Source of the DNA: JBBIII01 sp037446575
Lineage (GTDB): Bacteria > Bacteroidota > Ignavibacteria > UBA10030
Length of the DNA stretch: 40,521 bases
Direction: 5' to 3'
Assembly: GCA_037446575.1 (NCBI GenBank)
Contig: JBBIII010000015.1
Coordinates: 1 to 40,521 of the forward strand
The first letter of the stretch is position 1. Each line of letters starts with the position of its first letter. Positions 26,901 to 33,264 of the stretch are shown here, in pieces. Position numbers and translations under genes: made by a program. Under the pieces are notes generated by a model. That model was not told where the DNA came from. It worked only from the letters and a program-made list of their open reading frames with translations, and made no database searches.

Positions 26901-29900
26901 GAGACTATCGAGCTGAATCGCAACCCGTCTTGCAACTATCGGTTTGTTAGAAACATAGAAATAAACCTTACCGGAAATTGAGTTTTCATTTTTAACTCTT
27001 TCCGGAACATTTACTTGAATTGTAGTTTCAGAATTTACATTCTCGCCAAAATTATCTACAACCGTAATTTTGATTCGATATAAATCTGATTTTGGAACCG
27101 GAATCAGATAATAACCATCTGATTTTGTTATATAAGAACTGTAATAAGGATTGTTAGAGCTTGTGCCGAAGACTTCGACCAATGCATTTTCAACCGGATT
27201 ATGCGGCGGACGATTGTCAATTACAACACCTTCGATAGCGCCGGGATAGAATAAAATTCTGACAGAATCTATCGCAAAACAAACATCAACATCTCTTGCA
27301 CTGACTTTTGCAAACGTATTGACAATTCCGATTCCAGTAACATCTGCTGAGAGCGAATCAATTGCCCAACCGTTCACTGTCGGCACTATAATAGAATCGA
27401 GACCGTTTGAGAATTGTCCTATCGGACTTCTGAACAATACCGGCGTTCCGTCCGGCTTTGCGTTCCCGAGTGTATCGCTTAAATATGCTTTTATTAATGC
27501 AAATTCTTTTCCATCCCCAAGAAGTTCATTTGGATTTGCAGTTAAATGAATTCGGCACGATTTACTTGCAACATTTACTCGCGTGATAATTCTAACAGTC
27601 GTATCCTGAACCTTCGGTGTTTCATCAGATTTACCATAAACCCTGTTAACAATATTTTCTTTGTTCGGACGATTTTGCGGAATCTTCGCTTTGACTATTA
27701 TTGAATCTGACTGCGATACTACGAGCGAATCAAACAAGCGCGTTACAACACGATTGTTCATTGTTGCATTAACAACGCTAACTGGCATTAGCGACTGGGG
27801 TAATGTGTCGGTTATTGCGATATTCCGAAGAGTTACATTTCCTACGTTCTTAATACGAATTGTGTAAGTTACCGTATCGCCGACAGCAACAGTATCCGAT
27901 GAAGAAATCTTTGCTATAAATAGATTTGGCTTGGGCGTTGGATTTGCAGAATTCCTTACATGTATAATTGCTTGAGATTTAAATATAGTAGAAGTCGTTT
28001 CGTTTGAACCGGCATAAGCAATATTCAATATCTGTTGTTCATCAGGGATATCGGCATTCACTTTGACTTCAATTCTGACAGAATCAACTTCATTTGTATC
28101 CAATACTGCTTTTGTCCAATTGACGATGTTATTAGAAACCGTTTGACCATTCACGCTAATGATTGTCAGATATTTTGTATCTATTGTATCTTTAAGCCAT
28201 GCATCTGTTAGGGGTTTATTGCCTTCGTTATTAATTTGCAGTGTGTAGATAAATTGTCCGCCAGCTTCTATGGTATCAATCGATGCTGACTTTGTAATCG
28301 AGAGCAATGGATTTGCTTTGACGACCTGTGTATGCGCTTCGGCATTTTTTGGATAGATTTCATCACCTGTCAATACAACCTTATTAACAGCAAAATAATT
28401 TGCGAGAATAGAATCTCTCAAACTCACATCAACCATAAAGTTTTTAGATGACAGTGAATCAAATTTTCCAATTGTCCATAAAACACGATGACCAGAAGCA
28501 TCATAAACTCCGCCGTTTGAAGCGTAGATGAAATTCATTGCTTGACTTAAAGTATCAATCAGTTGTGAATTAGAAAGTGGAAGCGTTCCTGTATTCTGTG
28601 CAGTAATTGAATAAGTAATTGTATCCGTAGCGTAAGCTTTAGATGGCCCGCTCTTTGTCAAAATTAAATTCGGATCGACAACAACCGGACTGTTTGAATT
28701 GATAATATAGACACCGGCAGAATCAGGAACGTGCATAATTCGAGATGTTCGGATTGTTGGATCTGCTGGAACAATCTCATAGGTTCCTTTTTTAGGTGAC
28801 AAGAATTGGTACATACCCTGAGAGTTTGTGAATGTAGAATCAATCGGTAATTCTGCTTTTACAGATGTAGTTTTAAGATTTAACCTACCATCGTTAGTAT
28901 TCTGCCTGAACATGTAGAGCTTCAAACCAGCAATTGGAATCGGTTTTCGATTCAGATAGTAATACATAGTGCCAGTTGCTAAGTTCGGTTGATACACCGG
29001 AGGCAAGCCGCCAATACTGGGAACATTCACCGGTACGTTAGCTGATACATTAATCATTTGACCTAAAGTATCTTTAGCGCTGATTCGAATAGTATAAACA
29101 TCCGTACTCGGAACCGGAATAAGATAACGTCCATCGCGTTTTGTTGTCAAATTCTGAATAACTCTTCCATTAGATGCGGTAAGAATAATGCGGGCATTTT
29201 CAACCGGCTCATCGGTATCATCATTGAATACTATGCCAGTAATTGCGCCAGGATAGAATACAACTTCGAGTGTGTCTAATTTAGAACATACATTCGATTC
29301 TGAAATAGAGACCGTTACTTTTGCTGTGAATATCTGACCGCCAGAAATCAATGCGCGGAGCGAATCTTTTACCCATCCATTTTGAGTGTAAATAACAATT
29401 GAATCTTTTCCGTTCGAGAAGAAACTCGAACCGAGCGATGATTTGAGATAAACAGGTGTGCCATCTGGTTTTGGATTTCCGAGTGTATCTGAAATAAAAG
29501 CTGTAATGACTGATGCAGATGTTCCGTTGCCGATAACGAGTTTGGGTTCTATTGTAATTCCCATCTCACAGGAATAATCAACAACAGTCTGAGCAACAAT
29601 TCGAACCGAATCTTTTACTTCATTACCCTGACCATCAAACGCATAAGCGTAATTTGTAATGTAAGTGTTGTTTGGAACATCAGAATTTACACGCGCAATA
29701 ATTTCAGCGGTGTCTATTGCGCCGGCTGAGAGTGATGTAATATTCCACGCAAATACTCCATTTACTACTTCACCTCGATTCCAATTTAACGGTGTGACTT
29801 TCAGTGGAAGCGAATCAATTACCGATCCTGTTGTTATAGTAGATGAACCAGTATTTCTAATAATTAATCTATACGAAACAATATCCCCTATAACTACATT

Positions 29901-30125
29901 ACTTAGAGACGCTGTTTTAGATAGAGCTAAACTACTGAGTTGATCTATATTAACAGAGGCAGTGCTAATAACCGAATCCTGCTGTCCGTCCGCAAAATTG
30001 AAATAACCTTTAACCGTATTATCAATCTGACTTGCGGATGATTGCGCTTGTAGGCGTATCACTCCGGTTACGCTGAGCAACAGAGCAAGAGTTAAAAGTT
30101 TAATATGTAATTCTAATTTTTTCAT
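23919..30125 (-). CDS. Giant DUF11/Cna-B protein with two OmpA peptidoglycan-binding domains
   Basis: The 2068-residue product has a signal peptide (1-28, ending LQAQ) and a first DUF11-like domain (67-180). A module of Ig-like (183-290, bracketed by a Cys pair), Cna-B-like (291-390), prealbumin-like (391-480) and three DUF11 domains (to about 850) is followed by a diverged second copy (853-1390; both copies read KPDGTPV, FYPGAI and GxYLIPVP). Next come an SdrD/Cna-B-like domain (about 1405-1500, GKIFYDNNRNAYQDEFEEG) and two OmpA domains (about 1550-1665 and 1800-1911), each with GHTDSSPI, LS-x-ARA and QNRRVE. The Asp and Arg that bind meso-diaminopimelate are present in both. A DUF11-like domain separates the OmpA units and another ends the protein. 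It should be periplasmic or span the outer-membrane face, tethered to peptidoglycan. A terminator-like hairpin lies just before its ATG, and no Shine-Dalgarno is evident. Confidence 0.87.
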   Translation of the reverse strand: MKKLELHIKLLTLALLLSVTGVIRLQAQSSASQIDNTVKGYFNFADGQQDSVISTASVNIDQLSSLALSKTASLSNVVIGDIVSYRLIIRNTGSSTITTGSVIDSLPLKVTPLNWNRGEVVNGVFAWNITSLSAGAIDTAEIIARVNSDVPNNTYITNYAYAFDGQGNEVKDSVRIVAQTVVDYSCEMGITIEPKLVIGNGTSASVITAFISDTLGNPKPDGTPVYLKSSLGSSFFSNGKDSIVIYTQNGWVKDSLRALISGGQIFTAKVTVSISESNVCSKLDTLEVVFYPGAITGIVFNDDTDEPVENARIILTASNGRVIQNLTTKRDGRYLIPVPSTDVYTIRISAKDTLGQMINVSANVPVNVPSIGGLPPVYQPNLATGTMYYYLNRKPIPIAGLKLYMFRQNTNDGRLNLKTTSVKAELPIDSTFTNSQGMYQFLSPKKGTYEIVPADPTIRTSRIMHVPDSAGVYIINSNSPVVVDPNLILTKSGPSKAYATDTITYSITAQNTGTLPLSNSQLIDTLSQAMNFIYASNGGVYDASGHRVLWTIGKFDSLSSKNFMVDVSLRDSILANYFAVNKVVLTGDEIYPKNAEAHTQVVKANPLLSITKSASIDTIEAGGQFIYTLQINNEGNKPLTDAWLKDTIDTKYLTIISVNGQTVSNNIVNWTKAVLDTNEVDSVRIEVKVNADIPDEQQILNIAYAGSNETTSTIFKSQAIIHVRNSANPTPKPNLFIAKISSSDTVAVGDTVTYTIRIKNVGNVTLRNIAITDTLPQSLMPVSVVNATMNNRVVTRLFDSLVVSQSDSIIVKAKIPQNRPNKENIVNRVYGKSDETPKVQDTTVRIITRVNVASKSCRIHLTANPNELLGDGKEFALIKAYLSDTLGNAKPDGTPVLFRSPIGQFSNGLDSIIVPTVNGWAIDSLSADVTGIGIVNTFAKVSARDVDVCFAIDSVRILFYPGAIEGVVIDNRPPHNPVENALVEVFGTSSNNPYYSSYITKSDGYYLIPVPKSDLYRIKITVVDNFGENVNSETTIQVNVPERVKNENSISGKVYFYVSNKPIVARRVAIQLDSLGFSGSLPKSSSGNISKTTVNTSITDSTGTYIFRNVKPGKYQVATSDPYIKGEVNIAEMTKGKYIINANIPIVLNPNITFTKTGPSPVYAQDTITYTIIVRNNGNISIDSTVVTDSLDASMIFVSAGARSGASHNYSSGKVVWQVGRIDSVGGSDSLWIRVRFSDTLSTQSSSLTNSVYMTSDKTTRMNTSCTTLVINPELKITKQAMLKIVHIGDVATYKIKVTNNSPSMWLKNIRVSDYIPLGFKYVAGSTFIGSRKISDPQIGKEIVWTIADTLYPGASIEFVYRLVAGAGSAEGNGVNSARAYGQTPSGVWIRSILVSERIEVRKGIFTDHGVIIGKIFYDNNRNAYQDEFEEGVKDIELIMEDGTRIVTGDDGKFSLPDVLPGKHVIKVRKHTLPKNAELITGYNDFAGDPTSRFVNLTPAGIARADFYLSKITPDTFDISQSIAKVGNIVIQRIAQPRNVVFIEDEKMIPMKLSGLNFDVGKATLRQEAFPTLKQLAQILYDYPDITGTIVGHTDSSPIKTKEFPNNTVLSNARAFAVKKYLADKEGIDTTRIKTLGYGEFKPIATNKSKEGKAQNRRVEFYFGEFIEMPQRTASTIEFKIPICYNGDQLIKKLEFTDVLDERLIFDEGSALLNDSIAISPRVEGNKLHWTIDSIGNNCNSSITYRATINKPTEKQITLNSFTTGFNYQFSDTVITSDSLLQTTNEAAVAVRGKAVNYILSGVLFDVAKASLRSAAASALSSVVEVLKKDTTATVLIEGHTDSSPIRTKEFPSNRELSTARAKKVAMKLVTDFGISPTRLRWIGYGEYRPIATNKSSEGRQQNRRVEMRIFTKSFTQSVIQEGFADTSNTEIQRFVSRIEEDKFDTTKTGRVGDQFMVHLKLKRPISPKTVEVTVVDSLPNGLRLIEDSPKSISGIESLTHGKIIIAKCSVKEPQSSLCFRVEITDEAKVGEIIEHQFYIVRREKSGEVLIEKIKPIKIEVVDKNYRN

Positions 30126-30129
30126 TTCT

Positions 30130-30173
30130 AAAAACCGCTTTGGGCTTCGCCCTGCTTCCGCAGGACGAAACCC
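30130..30173 (-). promoter_or_regulatory. Terminator-like intercistronic hairpin before the 2068-residue gene
   Basis: On the minus-strand transcript GGGTTTCGTCCTGC and GCAGGGCGAAGCCC pair over 14 bp with two G-U wobbles (arms 30160-30173 and 30142-30155), closed by a GGAA (GNRA-type) tetraloop. It is extended by CGCT/AGCG after a bulge and followed at once by GG and five T (30134-30130), then the ATG at 30125. This has the form of a rho-independent terminator inside the operon, leaving 5 nt before the start codon. It could lower expression of the two downstream genes or act as a processing or stability hairpin for the upstream message. The same sequence could be a dispersed palindrome copy. 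Confidence 0.65.
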
Positions 30174-30188
30174 GAGCGATTAAAACAA

Positions 30189-31946
30189 CTACTTAATTAT
30201 TGATTTAAATCTTATCCAACCTTCTTTTGGAGTTGTTGCATTACCCCAACCATATACTGTATTAGCATTGTATTGAAGTGTTGGACTGCTCCAGCTTACA
30301 CCACCGGAACCAACTGCCTGCGGCGTCCAGCTTGTGCCATCAGGTGATAATTCAACAGAACCGGTCAGGAATGTAACCTGTTCTGGCATTACATCCGACA
30401 GAACTACTGTGTTGGCATTTCCGGAACCAGAATTCCAGTAACGAATTGTGTAAGTTAAAGTATCACCAGGTCTGCTGAGTCCATTTGCGCCTTTTGCGAC
30501 TGTTTTGTTTAGCATCAATTTTGGTGATTTAACTAAAGTGTACGTGTAACCGTAAGTTGAATCTGGTGCAGTTAGATTAGATTTAGATTTGAAACTATAA
30601 TATGCTGTATCAATCTTACGATCCTGAATTGAATTTGCCGGTGTTGCTGTAACTAAGAACCAAACGCTATCATCTTTCGCAACCGAAATTGTATCGTATG
30701 CAGTCCAAACTACATCACCGCCATCAAACGCCATATTTTTATTGAGATCTTTATAAATTGTCCATGTAAGCGGTAAGCTTGTGGTTTTGAAAATCTGAGC
30801 GGTATCCAATCTGTTTCCGCGATTATAAAGTTTCAATCCGAACCATTGAGCTGTGCTTACATCAACAGAGTCGTCCTGATCATTTGTCGGGAAGGAACCG
30901 CCAAGCAAATCAACTTTTAACATCCATCCGAGTAACTCGGACACGGTTATAGATTTACCAGTTGAATCTTTTCTACCCGGTTTGTTAGTACTGACGCTGT
31001 CTATATAGGAGATACTAACATAGTTTTGGATTATCGTGCCAGCATACACTCCGGAATTGATTGTAACCTTAAATCTGAAACCGACGCCTTTACCCGGCAA
31101 AACATCTCCTGGATTCCACGTAACTGTAGAACCAGCAACAGGTGAACCGCCGCCAACGCCAGCGCTATCTACCTGGAAGTCTGCCGGTCCAGCATATCCG
31201 CCGGTCTTGAAGGTTAGGTTATTTGGAAGAATATCTCTGATTGTAACATTCTTCGCCGTTGAAGAACCGGTGTTCACGAATTTGATTTCATATTCTACAA
31301 CATCGCCCGGTTTTGTTGTGCCTGTCGCTTCTTTACTTTTTACCCACTCAACCTTACGAACCTCTAAAGTATCGCGACTATATGCAACGGCAGAGCCGTA
31401 AGCTGGATTTGCTATTGCATACTGCGACTCAGCTTTGAGTTGAACTGTATCTATTGTACCATTCGCAGTTCCTAACGGAACGAATACGCGCATCACAAAT
31501 CCAGTGTCGCGAGACATCGGAAGATTGGTTATTGATGTTATCGGAGAACCAGTGTTATCAGGAACTCCATCTTTATCTGCATCTAAATAGAATGCAAGTG
31601 ACCAACCGGACGATCCATTATGTTGCCATAATGTCGTTAGGTCATACGAATCGGTACCATTACCGGTATTGGTAAGCACAAATGCATAATCTACATTTAC
31701 GCTGTCACCGACAATTTTGTAATAACTTGTCGGAGTCAGATCAATACCAGGCATCTGGTCAACCGTCGTATAAGCAGTATCCGATACTACTCCAGGCATA
31801 TCGGTACCACCAATGTCTTTATACGTTGCAGTTGCAACGGTTTTTATGACTGTCCCGGCAGGTGTCAATTGAGCTTGTAAACTTACCGGAACTAGTAAGA
31901 CTACAATAAAGACAGCCGCCAGGAGCGCAAACAAGTTGCGTTTCAT
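30189..31946 (-). CDS. Secreted DUF11 domain protein
   Basis: From the ATG at 31946 the protein has 585 residues with a clear signal peptide (MKRNLFALLAAVFIVVLLV, ending LQAQ). A Shine-Dalgarno (AGAAAGGG) 6 nt upstream supports this start over an in-frame ATG at 32000, which would add a charged 18-residue leader. Its N-terminal half has a beta-rich segment with DADKDGVPDNTG, a calcium-loop-like turn. DUF11 (B_ant_repeat) domains start near residue 205 (KPGDVVEYEIKFVNTGSS, DILPNNLTF) and 480 (RPGDTLTYTIRYWNSGSG, DVMPEQVTF). The protein stops exactly at the last predicted strand of the final DUF11 domain (WIRFKSIIK), with no sorting signal or anchor. It is the fourth gene of the operon. It may be a repeat subunit of a surface layer; that is inferred from simple composition and signal peptide. 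Confidence 0.82.
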   Translation of the reverse strand: MKRNLFALLAAVFIVVLLVPVSLQAQLTPAGTVIKTVATATYKDIGGTDMPGVVSDTAYTTVDQMPGIDLTPTSYYKIVGDSVNVDYAFVLTNTGNGTDSYDLTTLWQHNGSSGWSLAFYLDADKDGVPDNTGSPITSITNLPMSRDTGFVMRVFVPLGTANGTIDTVQLKAESQYAIANPAYGSAVAYSRDTLEVRKVEWVKSKEATGTTKPGDVVEYEIKFVNTGSSTAKNVTIRDILPNNLTFKTGGYAGPADFQVDSAGVGGGSPVAGSTVTWNPGDVLPGKGVGFRFKVTINSGVYAGTIIQNYVSISYIDSVSTNKPGRKDSTGKSITVSELLGWMLKVDLLGGSFPTNDQDDSVDVSTAQWFGLKLYNRGNRLDTAQIFKTTSLPLTWTIYKDLNKNMAFDGGDVVWTAYDTISVAKDDSVWFLVTATPANSIQDRKIDTAYYSFKSKSNLTAPDSTYGYTYTLVKSPKLMLNKTVAKGANGLSRPGDTLTYTIRYWNSGSGNANTVVLSDVMPEQVTFLTGSVELSPDGTSWTPQAVGSGGVSWSSPTLQYNANTVYGWGNATTPKEGWIRFKSIIK

Positions 31947-31952
31947 GGTTAA

Positions 31953-31960
31953 CCCTTTCT
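31953..31960 (-). promoter_or_regulatory. Ribosome-binding site AGAAAGGG deciding the start at 31946
   Basis: AGAAAGGG lies 6 nt before ATG 31946, which also begins a canonical signal peptide. The upstream in-frame ATG at 32000 has only A/T-rich sequence before it. Confidence 0.65.
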
Positions 31961-32023
31961 TTAGGTTTGTTTGTTTATTTATTTGATTTATTTTTTTCAT
32001 AATTACTTATTTTCTTATTTTTA

Positions 32024-32072
32024 ACTTCTTACTTTTTACTTCATACTTCATACTTCTTACTCCACACTTCTC
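32024..32072. repeat. Seven tandem 7-bp repeats, consensus ACTTCWT
   Basis: Seven consecutive heptamers read on the plus strand: ACTTCTT, ACTTTTT, ACTTCAT, ACTTCAT, ACTTCTT, ACTCCAC, ACTTCTC. On the operon transcript they give a purine-rich tract of AAGTATG/AAGTAAG units upstream of the 585-residue DUF11 gene. The 7-bp period is not a multiple of three, so it does not suit a coding repeat. Confidence 0.75.
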
Positions 32073-32079
32073 ATCCAAG

Positions 32080-32126
32080 CCCGATTCATATATCGGGAGG
32101 AGATTTTCCCGGTTCACGTGCCCTCC
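32080..32126 (-). promoter_or_regulatory. Structured intercistronic RNA candidate with alternative stems
   Basis: In the 168-nt (or 222-nt, from ATG 31946) spacer between two DUF11 genes, CCCGAT (32080-32085) pairs with ATCGGG (32092-32097) around a 6-nt loop. The neighbouring GGAGG (32096-32100) can instead pair with CCTCC (32122-32126), using bases of the first stem. A CACGTG palindrome (32115-32120) sits between. Mutually exclusive stems are a feature of attenuators and riboswitches, but I do not recognise a known family. A small open frame of 41 codons (32007-32132, minus) runs through it without a ribosome-binding site. Confidence 0.4.
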
Positions 32127-32168
32127 TTTCATGAATTAATCGCATTATCAATTCTCCTCTTGGAACAA

Positions 32169-33242
32169 TTAGCGCACTACTACTTTGTATCGCACCCATC
32201 GCTCTTCTCCTGATTTAATTTCTTGTTTATCATTCCATTTCAAACTTATTACCTCTCCAATAGCTGGAGGTTTAACTTCTTTTCTTTCAAAGCTGATTGA
32301 CACTTCTTTAAATTCTGCTTCAGCGCTTCCTTCTAAATATGAAGTGCCGCCCGGTATCTGTCCATTAATATTTACATCTGTGGCTGGAGCAGTGCCGATA
32401 TTGTGATAGTAAATCACATACGTCATTGTATCTTTTGGCGTGGTTGACGGTTTTTCAGAGACAGTCACAATTGCAACACTAGGCGTTGTCTTTCTTCCTG
32501 CATAGTAATTTTTAACATTCTCAATTTGCTGAGGAATATATTTGGCAAAAGATATTGTTGAGCCAACTATATCGAACGACAACACTTTCGTCTTCTGATT
32601 TGGTTCAAGTGACACACTATTGCTTGTGAGTATAAAGCTTTGCTGTTTTTCTTTCTTTATATCTAATTTTATTGGCACGCCGACAATTGCCTGAAAAAGA
32701 AGGGCCGGCTTCAATTGAGTCAAGGGTTCATTGTTTGTAATAACAAAACCATTTGGCGATTGAGAAATTGTACCCTCAACTTTTCCATAAAGACGTACTT
32801 TTACTTTTAAAGCTGAGGTTGATTGCAGTGCAAAAGATAGCTGTATCTTTTTACTACCGGGTAATGCTTCGTCTTCGGCAACACTTATATCCTTTATAAA
32901 CTTGAGGTCGTTTTCTTTTGGATTATAGTATTCATCCAAACTGATTTTCCGGATTACCTTATTTGTTGCCGCGTCTAAAATTTCTAACAAAGTTACAGTT
33001 GAAAGATTTTTTGCATCATCCCTGAATAATATTCCGAATCTGCTTTGCTCTGCTTTCTTAGGTAAAGAATCTACTTTTGCAGAAACAAAAGGGGCAAATT
33101 CTGCATCTCCGTATCCTTCCAAATTTTGAGGGACTGTAAGCACATATCCCGGATATTTAATCGACATGACATTTGCTGTCTGTCCGATTACAATAATACT
33201 TATCAGTGCAATCAGTATTAAAACCATTAGTATTCTATTCAT
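32169..33242 (-). CDS. Secreted protein with one C-terminal DUF11 domain
   Basis: The 357-residue product has an N-terminal hydrophobic signal (MNRILMVLILIALISIIVIGQ). Residues about 22-235 are beta-rich and not assignable to a family I know; they contain a charged segment YYNPKENDLKFIKDI and end near the motif NVKNYYAGRK. Residues about 255-357 form a DUF11 domain (PKDTMTYVIYYHNIGTAPATD, then GQIPGGTSYLEGS), which finishes exactly at the C-terminus (WVRYKVVVR). GGAG lies about 9 nt before the ATG. It starts 22 nt after the giant 2171-residue gene, so the two are co-transcribed. It may cap, chaperone or link the DUF11 fibre proteins; this is a guess from position and size. Confidence 0.75.
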   Translation of the reverse strand: MNRILMVLILIALISIIVIGQTANVMSIKYPGYVLTVPQNLEGYGDAEFAPFVSAKVDSLPKKAEQSRFGILFRDDAKNLSTVTLLEILDAATNKVIRKISLDEYYNPKENDLKFIKDISVAEDEALPGSKKIQLSFALQSTSALKVKVRLYGKVEGTISQSPNGFVITNNEPLTQLKPALLFQAIVGVPIKLDIKKEKQQSFILTSNSVSLEPNQKTKVLSFDIVGSTISFAKYIPQQIENVKNYYAGRKTTPSVAIVTVSEKPSTTPKDTMTYVIYYHNIGTAPATDVNINGQIPGGTSYLEGSAEAEFKEVSISFERKEVKPPAIGEVISLKWNDKQEIKSGEERWVRYKVVVR

Positions 33243-33264
33243 TATTTATTCTCCTTAAAAATTT

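Noticed and set aside
20779..30125. Possible single gene split by a frameshift (2068-residue OmpA protein plus Ig/barrel protein)
   Set aside because: In some phyla these modules are fused, but here the second protein has its own signal-like segment and a TTGA stop/start overlap, and the first ends in a complete DUF11-like domain. Two coupled genes explain it better.
31036..31401. Long open frame antisense to the 585-residue DUF11 gene
   Set aside because: Several such antisense frames run opposite the DUF11 and OmpA genes. They have no ribosome-binding site or recognisable domain, and arise from Thr/Val/Asn-rich coding bias on the other strand.
32007..32132. 41-codon minus-strand open frame in the DUF11 spacer
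   Set aside because: No Shine-Dalgarno, the coding part runs through hairpins and the 7-bp repeats, and the peptide has no signal or known motif.
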